From an uncultured Muribaculaceae bacterium (GTDB lineage Bacteria; Bacteroidota; Bacteroidia; Bacteroidales; Muribaculaceae), in contig CAJUBL010000015.1 of the NCBI GenBank assembly GCA_910584665.1, forward strand, positions 1 through 51,339: a DNA stretch of 51,339 bases, given 5' to 3'. This document shows positions 34,838 through 44,488 of the stretch, in pieces (position 1 is the first letter of the stretch; every line of letters starts with the position of its first letter). Below the pieces are notes generated by a model. The model was given only the letters and a program-made list of their open reading frames with translations, was not told the DNA's origin and did no database searches. Position numbers and translations under genes: made by a program.

Positions 34838-35200
34838 ATGTCAATAACAGAAGTAATAGATCAGATCAACTGGACCGGGATTATTATAGGGTTGTCGACC
34901 TTTCTGATTATCGGAATATTTCATCCTCTTGTCATCAAAGGGTATTATTACTTCGGTCTGCGCTGTCGTACAGCCTTTTTCATTGCCGGAATAATTTCAC
35001 TGTTTTTCTGTGCTATTGTGGAAGGTACAATACCGTCTGTACTATTAGGGGTGACCGCATTCAGCTGCTTCTGGAGCATCAGGGAAGTCAATGAACAGAA
35101 AGTCAGGGTTGAACGCGGGTGGTTTCCGGCCAATCCACGCCTTGGACAGAGAAAAAACGTCGACCGGGATGACAGGCAGCCGGCCGACGCTGATGAGTGA
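34838..35200 (+). CDS. DUF4491 family small membrane protein
   Basis: A 120-residue protein with three hydrophobic segments: GIIIGLSTFLIIGIFHPLVI, FFIAGIISLFFCAIVEG and SVLLGVTAFSCFWSIREV. The end of the membrane part is followed by QKVRVERGWFPANP, a recognisable DUF4491 signature, and a polar C-terminal tail. Function is unknown. The gene lies 11 nt downstream of the hemerythrin-LuxR regulator and is probably in the same operon, so it may be part of whatever stress response that regulator controls. It ends 16 nt before the convergent xylA stop. Confidence 0.85.
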   Translation: MSITEVIDQINWTGIIIGLSTFLIIGIFHPLVIKGYYYFGLRCRTAFFIAGIISLFFCAIVEGTIPSVLLGVTAFSCFWSIREVNEQKVRVERGWFPANPRLGQRKNVDRDDRQPADADE

Positions 35201-35216
35201 AATTAAGCACAGTCAG

Positions 35217-36533
35217 TTAGCAGTACATATTTACTATTGCTTCGTAGAGCTCCTGTTTGCCTGAGGTTACGCTCGGTTCGGGCTTGGATTTGGCATATTC
35301 CACAACCTGTTCGAGAGAGAGTCTGCCTTCCTCAAACTCTTTGCCCATACCACTGTCAAACGAGGCATAACGGTCTGCAAGCATTTTTTTGTACGGCGAT
35401 TTCTCCAAAAGTTCAGCCGCACTGAGCAGGGCACGTGCCATGGCATCCATGCCGGCGATATGGGCAATGAAAATATCCTCGGGATCCGTCGAATTGCGAC
35501 GTGTCTTGGCATCAAAGTTTGTACCGCCATTACCAAGTCCACCGTTGCGAATGACCTGCATCATCGCCTGAATAAGCTCATAACTGTCGATCGGGAACTG
35601 GTCGGTATCCCATCCGTTCTGATAATCGCCGCGATTTGCATCGATAGAACCAAGCATGCCATTGTCTACAGCTACAGCGAGCTCGTGCTCGAAAGTATGT
35701 CCGGCAAGCGTTGCATGGTTGACCTCAATGTTCACTTTGAAGTCTTTGTCAAGACCGTGAGCCTTGAGGAAGCCTATGACCGTCTCAGTATCCACATCAT
35801 ACTGATGTTTGGTAGGTTCCATTGGCTTAGGCTCGATAAGGAATGTTCCCCCGAAACCCTTCGCGCGTGCATAATCACGTGCTATCGTAAGCATTGTGGC
35901 CAGGTGTTCCTTTTCACGTTTCTGATCTGTATTGAGGAGGCTCATATAACCCTCACGGCCTCCCCAGAAGACATAGTTCTGACCGCCAAGGGCAATCGTT
36001 GCATCAATAGCATTCCTGATCTGGACAGCTGCACGTGCAACAACATCAAAATCGGGGTTTGTAGCAGCACCGTTCATATAACGCGCGTTGCCGAACACAT
36101 TTGCCGTACCCCACAGGTTCCGAATGCCGGTAGCAGCCATCTTCTCCTTGAGATATTCTGTAATCTCCTTCATACGTGCCTCGTAACTATCAATATCATC
36201 AAGGTCACCGATGAGGTCTGTATCATGGAAACAGAAATACTCTATGCCAAGTTTTGACATTATCTCGAAACCGGCATCAGCACGCTGTCTGGCGGCCGTC
36301 ATTATATCAGGAGCCTCGTTCCATGGATATTTCCTGGTTCCGCCACCAAACTGGTCACCGCCTTCGGCACAAAGAGTGTGCCACCAGGCCATGGCAAACT
36401 TAAGCCATTCTTTCATAGGTTTTCCAAGAACGACACGGTCTGCATCATAGTAACGATAAGCCATAGGATTGTGGCTCTCTGTGCCTTCAAATTTGATTTT
36501 TCCGATCTGAGGGAAGTATTCTTTCTGTGACAT
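35217..36533 (-). CDS. xylA: Xylose isomerase
   Basis: A 438-residue TIM-barrel enzyme, probably tetrameric, that converts D-xylose to D-xylulose with two divalent metals. Family motifs are present: WWHTLCAEGGDQFGGGT, FHDTDL, YVFWGGREGY, LIEPKPMEPTKHQYD and NIEVNHATLAGHTFEHELA, which carry the metal-binding Glu and His residues and the catalytic Lys region. It is the second gene of a xylB-xylA operon, 77 nt after xylB. The gap contains an 8-bp hairpin (36576-36583 with 36592-36599) that may affect processing or relative expression. No XylR or transporter gene is nearby. Confidence 0.97.
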   Translation of the reverse strand: MSQKEYFPQIGKIKFEGTESHNPMAYRYYDADRVVLGKPMKEWLKFAMAWWHTLCAEGGDQFGGGTRKYPWNEAPDIMTAARQRADAGFEIMSKLGIEYFCFHDTDLIGDLDDIDSYEARMKEITEYLKEKMAATGIRNLWGTANVFGNARYMNGAATNPDFDVVARAAVQIRNAIDATIALGGQNYVFWGGREGYMSLLNTDQKREKEHLATMLTIARDYARAKGFGGTFLIEPKPMEPTKHQYDVDTETVIGFLKAHGLDKDFKVNIEVNHATLAGHTFEHELAVAVDNGMLGSIDANRGDYQNGWDTDQFPIDSYELIQAMMQVIRNGGLGNGGTNFDAKTRRNSTDPEDIFIAHIAGMDAMARALLSAAELLEKSPYKKMLADRYASFDSGMGKEFEEGRLSLEQVVEYAKSKPEPSVTSGKQELYEAIVNMYC

Positions 36534-36575
36534 AGTAAAATAAATAAGTGAAATATTTTTTGTTATATGTAAGAA

Positions 36576-36599
36576 TATGTCTGCATCTAACCAGACATA
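36576..36599 (-). repeat. Hairpin between xylB and xylA
   Basis: TATGTCTG (36576-36583) pairs with CAGACATA (36592-36599) across an 8-nt loop. It lies in the intergenic part of the operon and has no T run, so a processing or stabilising role is more likely than termination. Confidence 0.45.
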
Positions 36600-36610
36600 C
36601 TCTGAAAAGA

Positions 36611-38098
36611 TTATCTGTTTTTATTACCGTCAAGTAACCTCTTCCAGCGTTCGTATGCTTCAATATAAGGAATACGGTCTGCCGCAGGCTTTACGATATC
36701 TATAAGCCTGAGAGTCCGGAATGCTTCAGACGGAGATTTGTAGATTCCGGCACCTATTCCTGCGCCTTTGGCTGCACCGGTTGCGCCATCAGTATCATAA
36801 AGCCTGATAGTCGCGCCTGAGACTGAGGCAAGGGTCTCCCTGAAAACAGGGCTCAGAAACATATTGGCGTTGCCTGCATGTATCGTATCTACTTTCATTC
36901 CCATGGATTTCATGATTTCAATACCATACATGAAAGAGAATACAATGCCTTCCTGTGCGGCACGCAGCAGATGTGCCTGATTATGTATATTGAAGTTTAT
37001 ACCATGAACCGAGCAACCGGTTTCCTGATTTTCAAGCACGCGCTCGGCTCCGTTTCCAAACGGCAGAACCGTCACACCATCCGACCCCACAGGGATCCGG
37101 GATGCAAGATCATTCATGGCGGTATAGCTGATTCCCGGGGGGCATATATTACGTTTAATCCAGCTGTTGAGTATACCGGTTCCGTTTATACACAGGAGTA
37201 TTCCTATCCGGGGATCTTCGGCCGAGTAATTGACATGAGCAAAATTATTAACACGCGACAGAGAGTCATAGCCGGCCTTGTCTATAATGCCGTAGACCAC
37301 CCCCGATGTTCCGGCTGTCGCTGCAATTTCCCCGGCATTGAGTACTCCCAGAGAAAGAGCATTGTTGGGTTGATCGCCGGCCCGATATGTAACGGGAGTA
37401 CCTTCGGCCAGGCCCAGCTCCGATGCTACTGCGGCTGTCACCTTTCCTGCATCACCAAATGCCGGTACCAGCGGCGGCAATATCGACTCCGGGAACCCGA
37501 AATAGTCCAGCATAAAACGAGCGGGAGTATTATCAGCGAAATCCCATAACATCATCTCACTTAATCCAGACATAGTCGTTGCGAGTTTCCCGGTAAGTTT
37601 ATAGGCTATATAGTCACCCAGCAGGCAAATCTTGTCAATTTTTTTAAAAAGCTCAGGTTCATTTTCTTTAACCCAGGCAAGTTTTGTAGCCGTAAAATTT
37701 CCCGGTTTATTAAGCAGACGTGGCATACAGACCTTATCGCCCATCTCGGAGATAGCCCTGCAACCATACGGCACACCACGGGAGTCGCACCATATAATGG
37801 CATCGCGAAGCGGCGTCATATCTTTGTCAAGTGTAACGAGTCCATGCATCTGATAGCTTATACCGATAGCTCTGATCAATGCGGGATCGATTCCAGACAA
37901 CTCAAGCACTGAAGCAGTGACATACTTTACATAACGCCACCAGTCATCCGGCGACTGCTCTGCCATCCCGGGTGAAACAGATTTAATCGGAGCCTCTGAC
38001 TTAGGAAAGAAATCGGAGACGATGCAATGGCCTGTTTCGGTATCTACTATTGCGGCCTTGACCGAAGAACTGCCAATGTCATATCCTAAAATATACAT
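36611..38098 (-). CDS. xylB: Xylulokinase (FGGY family)
   Basis: A 495-residue sugar kinase that phosphorylates D-xylulose, feeding the pentose phosphate pathway. It has the two-domain FGGY layout: ATP phosphate loop LGYDIGSSSVKAAIVD at the start, a substrate motif MHGLVTLD near residue 80, and WCDSRG; the second domain has AGDQPNNALSLG and GAAKGAGIGAGIY near the end. xylA follows, so substrate assignment is well supported by context. The gene before it (rubrerythrin) ends in its own terminator. No clear TAnnTTTG promoter is seen in the 67 nt between the terminator and the ATG. Confidence 0.94.
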   Translation of the reverse strand: MYILGYDIGSSSVKAAIVDTETGHCIVSDFFPKSEAPIKSVSPGMAEQSPDDWWRYVKYVTASVLELSGIDPALIRAIGISYQMHGLVTLDKDMTPLRDAIIWCDSRGVPYGCRAISEMGDKVCMPRLLNKPGNFTATKLAWVKENEPELFKKIDKICLLGDYIAYKLTGKLATTMSGLSEMMLWDFADNTPARFMLDYFGFPESILPPLVPAFGDAGKVTAAVASELGLAEGTPVTYRAGDQPNNALSLGVLNAGEIAATAGTSGVVYGIIDKAGYDSLSRVNNFAHVNYSAEDPRIGILLCINGTGILNSWIKRNICPPGISYTAMNDLASRIPVGSDGVTVLPFGNGAERVLENQETGCSVHGINFNIHNQAHLLRAAQEGIVFSFMYGIEIMKSMGMKVDTIHAGNANMFLSPVFRETLASVSGATIRLYDTDGATGAAKGAGIGAGIYKSPSEAFRTLRLIDIVKPAADRIPYIEAYERWKRLLDGNKNR

Positions 38099-38165
38099 AT
38101 GAATGATAAAAAAATGATTAATGTCAATTATGGATTTGTTAGCAAAATCTGATATATATATTTAT

Positions 38166-38204
38166 ACAAACAAAATCCGCAGAATACTCAATGTATTCTG
38201 CGGA
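38166..38204 (-). terminator. Rho-independent terminator of the rubrerythrin gene
   Basis: TCCGCAGAATA (38176-38186) pairs perfectly with 38194-38204 over 11 bp with a 7-nt loop. On the minus strand a T-rich tract follows (38166-38175). Confidence 0.85.
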
Positions 38205-38237
38205 ATGAAACATATAATAACAACTTTGATACAAATA

Positions 38238-38846
38238 CTATCCCATCGGAGCCGGAGCATATCCGTCCTCAAGTGCTATATAATGCTGATACGGGTGGTC
38301 ACAACCCGGACATTTGGCCGGAGGTTCAGTTCCTACTGAGGTATAACCACACACGAGACACTTCCAGGTAACAGGTTTTTCACGCTTCCAGAGGGTTCCT
38401 TTCCGGATGTGTTCGAGCAGAAGTCTGAAACGGTCATGGTGTAACTTCTCAACAGCAGCAATCGCATCAAAATGAGAGGCGATCTCACCGAACCCTTCTT
38501 CCCGGGCAGTGCGCGCGGCCTGATGGTAGAACTCGTAACCGTCGACGCTCTCTTCTTTCATAGATATCTCAAGATTCTCGGCTGTAGAACCCAGAAACCC
38601 TGCGTCCACACCGGTCTTTGTATGGAACTGAGTGTCCTCGAGCATTTTCAAAAACACTTTGGCATGGCGAAGTTCATTATCGGCCGTCTCACGAAAGATG
38701 ACACCAACCGGAAAGTATAACTCTTTATCAGCTATAGCCGCATAAAAGGTATACCTGGCAAATGACTGAGATTCCGCGAGATAAGAGTTAACTATATTCT
38801 GCTCGGTCTTTGTACCTCTGATACTTTTCTTTGTAGTATTCTTCAT
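38238..38846 (-). CDS. rbr: Rubrerythrin
   Basis: A 202-residue non-haem iron protein that reduces hydrogen peroxide in anaerobes. Residues 1-150 form the ferritin-like four-helix bundle with the di-iron ligands (LAESQSFARYTFY; FRETADNELRHAKVF; AVEKLHHDRF). A C-terminal rubredoxin domain has the first pair CLVCGY and the second CPGCDHPYQHY. The total length is normal. It ends in a strong terminator and is preceded by 94 A/T-rich bases where I see no clear promoter. It stands alone, beside the downstream xyl operon, and fits an anaerobe exposed to occasional oxygen. Confidence 0.96.
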   Translation of the reverse strand: MKNTTKKSIRGTKTEQNIVNSYLAESQSFARYTFYAAIADKELYFPVGVIFRETADNELRHAKVFLKMLEDTQFHTKTGVDAGFLGSTAENLEISMKEESVDGYEFYHQAARTAREEGFGEIASHFDAIAAVEKLHHDRFRLLLEHIRKGTLWKREKPVTWKCLVCGYTSVGTEPPAKCPGCDHPYQHYIALEDGYAPAPMG

Positions 38847-38940
38847 AATAGCATATGTTTTATTAACTTAATATGCTACTGAAACAATACTACAACATGA
38901 AAAGTTCAATTATGAGATTTTAAAACACAACAAAAATACT

Positions 38941-40350
38941 CTAAAAATGACTGGAACCGTCAAAACAATGAGTACATACCTTACACTTAGGCAGGCCTAT
39001 CGCACGGACAATAGTATCGACCTTGCTGAATTTCAGGGATGTAAGACCATATTTCTCCCTTATTTTCTCAACCATAGCCTCATAACGGGGTGTGCCGGCC
39101 GTAGCATACTCATCAAGATGAGCATCCGGATCGCCTTCAATCTCTTTGATGATACGGCGTGTCAGTAGTTCCATATCACTCTTCGAGGAAGTAAAGCCTA
39201 TGTATCTGCATCCATATATGAGCGGAGGCGAGGCTATGCGCATGTGTACCTCCCGTGCTCCGTAATCAAATAATACCCTGACATTATCATTAAGCTGAGT
39301 ACCACGCACGATAGAGTCGTCACAGAACAAAGCTCTCTTGCCCGAAAGCATTGCCCGGTTCGGAACAAGTTTCATCTTAGCGACAAGTGATCTCATTGAC
39401 TGCTCTCGGGGAGTAAAGCTACGGGGCCAGGTAGGTGTATATTTACAGATGCAACGATGATACGGAACATTATGTCCGGCCGCATAGCCGAGAGCCATAC
39501 CCACTCCCGAATCCGGAATGCCACATACACAGTCAACGTCAGCATCATCATCCTTACCCATCTGATAACCTGTATTGAATCTCATCTGCTCAACATTCTT
39601 TCCTTCATATGTAGATGTAGGGAACCCATAGTATACCCACAGGAATGAACACACCTGCATTTCTTCTCCGGGAGCATGCAGCTGTCTTATACCGTCTGCT
39701 GTAATCTCCACAATCTCACCTGGTCCGAGATCCCTGATCACCTCATAGTCAAGATTGGGCAATGCTGTCGACTCGGAAGTGGCGGCATATGCTCCCTCCT
39801 TACGTGCAAGTATTACCGGTGTTCTGCCGAGGCGGTCCCTGGCAGCAATGATACCGTTCTCGGTCAATATAAGCATGGAACACGAGCCTTCTATGTTGTC
39901 ATAGACATTCCGGATGCCGTCAGCAAATGTCTTGCCCTGATTTATAAGCAGCGCGACGAGTTCCGTCTGGTTGGTATCTCCCGAGCTCAGTTCAGCAAAA
40001 TGCACACCGCTGTCAAGCAGTTTTTTCTCAAGTTTCCCGATGTTAGAGATCTTGGCCACAGTCACTATAGCATACTTACCGAGATGGGAACTGATGATAA
40101 TGGGCTGGGGATCGGTATCACTTATGATACCGACTCCGTTGTGCCCTGTAAATTTTGACAGTTCAGCTTCAAACTTTGTACGGAAATATGTACTTTCCAA
40201 TGAGTGTATAGAGCGGCAGAAACGCCTGTTCTCATCATCGTAAGTCACCATACCGGCACGTCGTGTGCCGAGATGTGAGTTATAATCTGTCCCGTAAAAA
40301 AGGTCGGTCGAGCATTGACGTTTAGATGCTACTCCAAAAAATCCTCCCAT
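38941..40350 (-). CDS. PurF-like protein with inactive glutaminase domain
   Basis: A 469-residue amidophosphoribosyltransferase homologue. The N-terminal nucleophile Cys is replaced: the protein begins MGGFFGVASKRQC where PurF has a CG(V/I)FG start. The HRGQ motif is now GTRRAGM, and the GHxRYST motif is lost (GVGIISDTD). The phosphoribosyltransferase half is intact, with ALFCDDSIVRGTQL for PRPP binding. CKVCTHCFDG at the C-terminus resembles the iron-sulfur ligands of Bacillus-type PurF. It probably uses ammonia, or has lost the first step and acts as partner of the intact PurF encoded 20 nt upstream. I recall similar proteins in other Bacteroides, so it is likely conserved rather than decaying. 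Confidence 0.85.
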   Translation of the reverse strand: MGGFFGVASKRQCSTDLFYGTDYNSHLGTRRAGMVTYDDENRRFCRSIHSLESTYFRTKFEAELSKFTGHNGVGIISDTDPQPIIISSHLGKYAIVTVAKISNIGKLEKKLLDSGVHFAELSSGDTNQTELVALLINQGKTFADGIRNVYDNIEGSCSMLILTENGIIAARDRLGRTPVILARKEGAYAATSESTALPNLDYEVIRDLGPGEIVEITADGIRQLHAPGEEMQVCSFLWVYYGFPTSTYEGKNVEQMRFNTGYQMGKDDDADVDCVCGIPDSGVGMALGYAAGHNVPYHRCICKYTPTWPRSFTPREQSMRSLVAKMKLVPNRAMLSGKRALFCDDSIVRGTQLNDNVRVLFDYGAREVHMRIASPPLIYGCRYIGFTSSKSDMELLTRRIIKEIEGDPDAHLDEYATAGTPRYEAMVEKIREKYGLTSLKFSKVDTIVRAIGLPKCKVCTHCFDGSSHF

Positions 40351-40370
40351 AAATGTAAATAATTTGATAT

Positions 40371-42263
40371 TTATCTTTTATCGTAATTTCCTTCGTAATA
40401 ATTGATATAAGCCATATTTACCAGTCTTGTTCCTCCGGCAGTAGGATAGTCGCCAGTAAAATACCAGTCACCCGGGCAGGACGGTATCGCTTTGTGCAAT
40501 CCTTCGACAGACTGATATACAAGGCTGACGGTTGCATTAGTACCTTCCGGGATAAGAAGCCGTACAATCTCGTCGGATATCTCTCCGGTAGTAAACAGAC
40601 TGTATATATCTTTCACACAATTGCGCTGACATGCCGCCGGTTTTCTGATCTCTTCAATGGCGTCCTCATAGGTTTTTGCAAGCACATCTTCCCTACCCGA
40701 CCGTCGCAATAATGAAACGGCCGCCTTGAAGGCTATGAATTCGGCCATCCTTGACATATCAATACCGTAATAATCGGGATACCGTACCTGAGGTGAAGAA
40801 GAGACAATCACTATGTGGCGTGGATGAAGACGGTCAAGCATAGTGATAATTGACTGTCTCAGAGTTGTTCCTCTCACAATCGAGTCATCGATAACAACAA
40901 GTGTATCCATACCGTTACGTACACATCCATACGTTACATCATAGACATGGGCCGCAAGATCATTACGCGAGTTCCCCTCGGCTATGAATGTACGTAATTT
41001 AATATCCTTGACAGCAACCTTCTCGACCCGAAGACGGCGGTTCATGACAGACTTTATCGCATCGTAGTCACATCCGTGTCCATCGTTCACAAGCCTGACT
41101 ATACTGTCGGTCTTTATCTGGTCGAGACGGTGTTCAAGTCCTTCACACATTCCAAGAAAAGCGACCTCGGCTGTATTCGGTATAAAAGAAAAGACAGCAT
41201 TTTCAAGATCATAGTCTATTGCTTTCATAATGTCAGGCACCAGGTTGAACCCGAGAGATTTGCGTTCACGATATATATCTGCGTCACTGCCTCGGGAGAA
41301 ATATATTCTCTCAAATGAGCAACGCCGGTTCTCCTGTTCGCCAAGTATATCGGTAACCTTTACGCGCCCCTGCTTGGAAACAATGATAGCACTGCCGGGT
41401 TTCAGTTCCCTGACATCTGCCCGACGACGGTTGAAGACAGTCTGTATGACAGGACGTTCGGAGGCGACAACCACAATCTCATCGTCATAAAAATAGAATG
41501 CCGGCCTTATGCCATGAGGATCGCGTATCGCGAACATGTCTCCTGAACCTGTGGCTCCGCATATCACATAACCGCCATCCCACTGTGGCGCACTGTTTGA
41601 AAGAACCCGGACCATGTCCATATTATCCTCGATACGATGGCTGAGTTCCGGATCGCAATACCGCTCTCTGAACTCATGGTACAGGCGATGATTCTCCTTG
41701 TCCAAAGCATAACCAAGCTGTTCGAGAAGCACAATCGTGTCACTGAATATACGGGGATGCTGTCCGCGGGCGACTATCGACCTGAATAGCTCGTCGACAT
41801 TTGTCATGTTGAAGTTTCCACATAGCAAGAGGTTACGTGACGGCCAGTTGTTGCGGCGAAGGAACGGATGTACATATGACAGACCGCTGCGTCCGGTAGT
41901 GCTGTATCTGAGGTGCCCCATGTATATCTGACCGATAAACGGAGCCATGGCATCAGCCTCTCCGACAGATATACGGTCGATATCGCATGCCGTAAGTTTA
42001 TGACCGATCTCGTCAAATATCTCACTGATAGCACCGGGCCCGAGAGCACGCTCTCTGAATACATATTCGTTTCCAGGTTCGGCATGAAGTTTTACAACTC
42101 CTACGCCGGCTCCTTCCTGGCCACGGTTGTGCTGCTTTTCCATAAGCAGATACAGCCTGTTGAGCGCATACGTAACCGAGCCATATTTTTCCCGGTAATA
42201 TTCCAGCGGTTTCAATAGCCGTATCATTGCGACTCCGCACTCATGTTTTAACGGTTCCATCAC
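40371..42263 (-). CDS. Amidophosphoribosyltransferase PurF-like protein, long form with intact glutaminase
   Basis: A 630-residue enzyme of the family that makes phosphoribosylamine, the first step of purine synthesis. The nucleophile is Cys9 in HECGVAM, so a short propeptide of eight residues would be removed. The glutaminase motifs are complete: HNRGQEGAG, GHLRYSTTG, CGNFNMTNVDE and SDTIVLLEQ. The PRPP loop is VVIDDSIVRGTTL. It is about 130-160 residues longer than usual PurF, from insertions in the glutaminase domain and a C-terminal extension. It is the fourth gene of the leftward dapF-dapL-glnN series and precedes the glutaminase-dead paralogue by 20 nt. Confidence 0.87.
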   Translation of the reverse strand: MMEPLKHECGVAMIRLLKPLEYYREKYGSVTYALNRLYLLMEKQHNRGQEGAGVGVVKLHAEPGNEYVFRERALGPGAISEIFDEIGHKLTACDIDRISVGEADAMAPFIGQIYMGHLRYSTTGRSGLSYVHPFLRRNNWPSRNLLLCGNFNMTNVDELFRSIVARGQHPRIFSDTIVLLEQLGYALDKENHRLYHEFRERYCDPELSHRIEDNMDMVRVLSNSAPQWDGGYVICGATGSGDMFAIRDPHGIRPAFYFYDDEIVVVASERPVIQTVFNRRRADVRELKPGSAIIVSKQGRVKVTDILGEQENRRCSFERIYFSRGSDADIYRERKSLGFNLVPDIMKAIDYDLENAVFSFIPNTAEVAFLGMCEGLEHRLDQIKTDSIVRLVNDGHGCDYDAIKSVMNRRLRVEKVAVKDIKLRTFIAEGNSRNDLAAHVYDVTYGCVRNGMDTLVVIDDSIVRGTTLRQSIITMLDRLHPRHIVIVSSSPQVRYPDYYGIDMSRMAEFIAFKAAVSLLRRSGREDVLAKTYEDAIEEIRKPAACQRNCVKDIYSLFTTGEISDEIVRLLIPEGTNATVSLVYQSVEGLHKAIPSCPGDWYFTGDYPTAGGTRLVNMAYINYYEGNYDKR

Positions 42264-42287
42264 GTAAAGATTAATCGGTTCTCGTTG

Positions 42288-44477
42288 TTATCTTATAAAA
42301 AGAAGTTCACGGTATTTGGGCAGAGGCCAAATCTCGTTATCGACCATAAGTTCAAGTTTATCAATATGATAGCGTATGGTTTCCATGCATGGCGCCACAT
42401 TGTCATGGTAGGCGATTGCCTTCTCCCGTTCGTTCCTGATACGGTTGGCCTGACGACGGGCATCAACCATTGCCTCGACTGTATCCTTGATGATGAGCAT
42501 GTGTCTGGAGATCTTCTCGATTGTAGACAGATCCTGGGCAACTATAAGATTACTCTTGTCAGCATCAAAAAGAGACTTGATCTTGACAAGATTATCAACA
42601 AGAAACGACTGATAGCGCGTTGCGACAGGTATTATATGATTGATCGCAAGATCACCGAGAACACGGGCCTCGATCTGAATTTTCTTGGTGTACATCTCCC
42701 ACTTCACTTCGTTGCGTGCATGAAGTTCCACTTCATTGAATACATTGGTACGTGCAAACATATCCACCGATGACTGGCGGAGATAAGCATCGAAAATTTT
42801 CGGAACACTCGTCTCGCAGTCAAGTCCACGACGCTCAGCCTCTTCTTTCCATTCATCGCTGTATCCGTTCCCATCAAAATGGATAGGTCTGGATTCTATG
42901 ATGAGCTTTCTGACCTCCTCAAGAATGGCGTGATTGAGAGGCTCTCCATCGGCCAGACGCGCATCTACGTTTTCCTTGAAGAGCGTCAGCTGGTCAGCGA
43001 CAGCCGCATTGAGGGCTATCATTGCCGAAGCGCAGTTAGCCGATGAACCTACAGCTCTGAATTCAAACCGGTTTCCGGTAAAGGCAAACGGTGATGTACG
43101 GTTGCGGTCGGTATTGTCTATGAGAATCTCCGGAATCTGTGATGCTCCGACGTTGACACCCTGCTTCTCAGCAAAGGCTATCAGTTCATCCTGCGTGCTG
43201 TTCTCAAGCCGTGTAAATATATCGGCCAGCTGTGAACCGGTAAATATAGAGATGATCGCCGGAGGTGCTTCGTTGGCACCGAGCCGGTGGGCATTTGTCG
43301 CAGATGCGATCGATGCCTTCAGAAGTCCGTTGTGTTTGTTTACGGCCGCCATGACATTGGCGACGAACGTTATGAACTGCAGATTGGCGGCCGGTGTCTT
43401 TCCGGGAGCGAAAAGCAATACACCGGTATCGGTACCAAGGCTCCAGTTATTGTGCTTGCCCGAACCATTTATGCCGGCAAACGGTTTTTCGTGAAGAAGG
43501 ACACGGAAGTTGTGACGCCGGGCAACTTCAGACATCAATGTCATCAGCAACAGGTTATGGTCATTAGCGAGGTTGGTTTCCTCGAATATGGGGGCCAGTT
43601 CAAACTGATTGGGCGCCACCTCATTGTGACGGGTTCGTGCCGGTATGCCAAGACGATGACATTCTATCTCAAGATCAAGCATGAATGCCTCGACCCGTGA
43701 AGGTATAGCTCCGAAATAATGATCTTCAAGTTGCTGGTTCTTCGCACTCTCGTGTCCCATCAATGTACGTCCTGTCATAACGAGATCCGGACGGGCTGAG
43801 AAAAGGGCCTCGTCAACAAGAAAATATTCCTGTTCCCAACCGAGGTAACTCGTGACATGACTGACTTTCGGATCAAAGTAACGTGCCACACCTGTGGCAG
43901 CCTTGTCGACCGCATTAAGCGCACGAAGCAACGGTGTCTTGTAATCCAGAGATTCGCCTGTATAGGAAATGAATATTGTAGGGATACAAAGCGTATTGTC
44001 AAGAATGAAAGCCGGCGACGATATATCCCAGGCCGAATATCCGCGGGCCTCAAAAGTATTCCGTATACCACCGTTTGGAAAACTCGAAGCATCGGGCTCC
44101 TGCTGTACAAGAAGTTTACCTGTAAATTCCTCTACTACTCCGCCCTTACCGTCATGCTCGATGAATGCATCATGTTTTTCAGCAGTACCGTCTGTAAGCG
44201 GATGAAACCAGTGGGTATAATGGCGGGCACCATTGTCAATAGCCCATTGCTTCATACCTGCGGCCACGCTGTCGGCGACCTCTCTTGACAGAGGCTCCTT
44301 GTTATCTATAGCATATACAAGTGCATCGTAAGTCTTCTTCGGGAGATACTGATACATTCTGGCACGGTTGAACACGTACTTGCCATAGTACTGTTCCGGT
44401 CGCTCGGACGGTATGTCCACTGGTACGGCCTTACGGTCGTATGCCTCTTCTACTACTTTAAATCTTAACTGTGACAT
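42288..44477 (-). CDS. glnN: Glutamine synthetase type III
   Basis: A 729-residue enzyme that makes glutamine from glutamate, ammonia and ATP. Its length and motifs fit type III glutamine synthetase, common in Bacteroidetes: SSFPNGGIRNTFEARGY near residue 130, GWEQEYFLVD for the glutamate site, KPFAGINGSGKHNNWS for ATP and glutamate binding, and NRTSPFAFTGNRFEFR. There are no signs of an adenylylation site. It follows dapL by 11 nt and precedes the purF gene by 24 nt, so glutamine made here is next to a major consumer. No NtrC or PII gene is in the window. Regulation by ammonia is expected but not visible. Confidence 0.96.
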   Translation of the reverse strand: MSQLRFKVVEEAYDRKAVPVDIPSERPEQYYGKYVFNRARMYQYLPKKTYDALVYAIDNKEPLSREVADSVAAGMKQWAIDNGARHYTHWFHPLTDGTAEKHDAFIEHDGKGGVVEEFTGKLLVQQEPDASSFPNGGIRNTFEARGYSAWDISSPAFILDNTLCIPTIFISYTGESLDYKTPLLRALNAVDKAATGVARYFDPKVSHVTSYLGWEQEYFLVDEALFSARPDLVMTGRTLMGHESAKNQQLEDHYFGAIPSRVEAFMLDLEIECHRLGIPARTRHNEVAPNQFELAPIFEETNLANDHNLLLMTLMSEVARRHNFRVLLHEKPFAGINGSGKHNNWSLGTDTGVLLFAPGKTPAANLQFITFVANVMAAVNKHNGLLKASIASATNAHRLGANEAPPAIISIFTGSQLADIFTRLENSTQDELIAFAEKQGVNVGASQIPEILIDNTDRNRTSPFAFTGNRFEFRAVGSSANCASAMIALNAAVADQLTLFKENVDARLADGEPLNHAILEEVRKLIIESRPIHFDGNGYSDEWKEEAERRGLDCETSVPKIFDAYLRQSSVDMFARTNVFNEVELHARNEVKWEMYTKKIQIEARVLGDLAINHIIPVATRYQSFLVDNLVKIKSLFDADKSNLIVAQDLSTIEKISRHMLIIKDTVEAMVDARRQANRIRNEREKAIAYHDNVAPCMETIRYHIDKLELMVDNEIWPLPKYRELLFIR

Positions 44478-44488
44478 GATTATATGAA

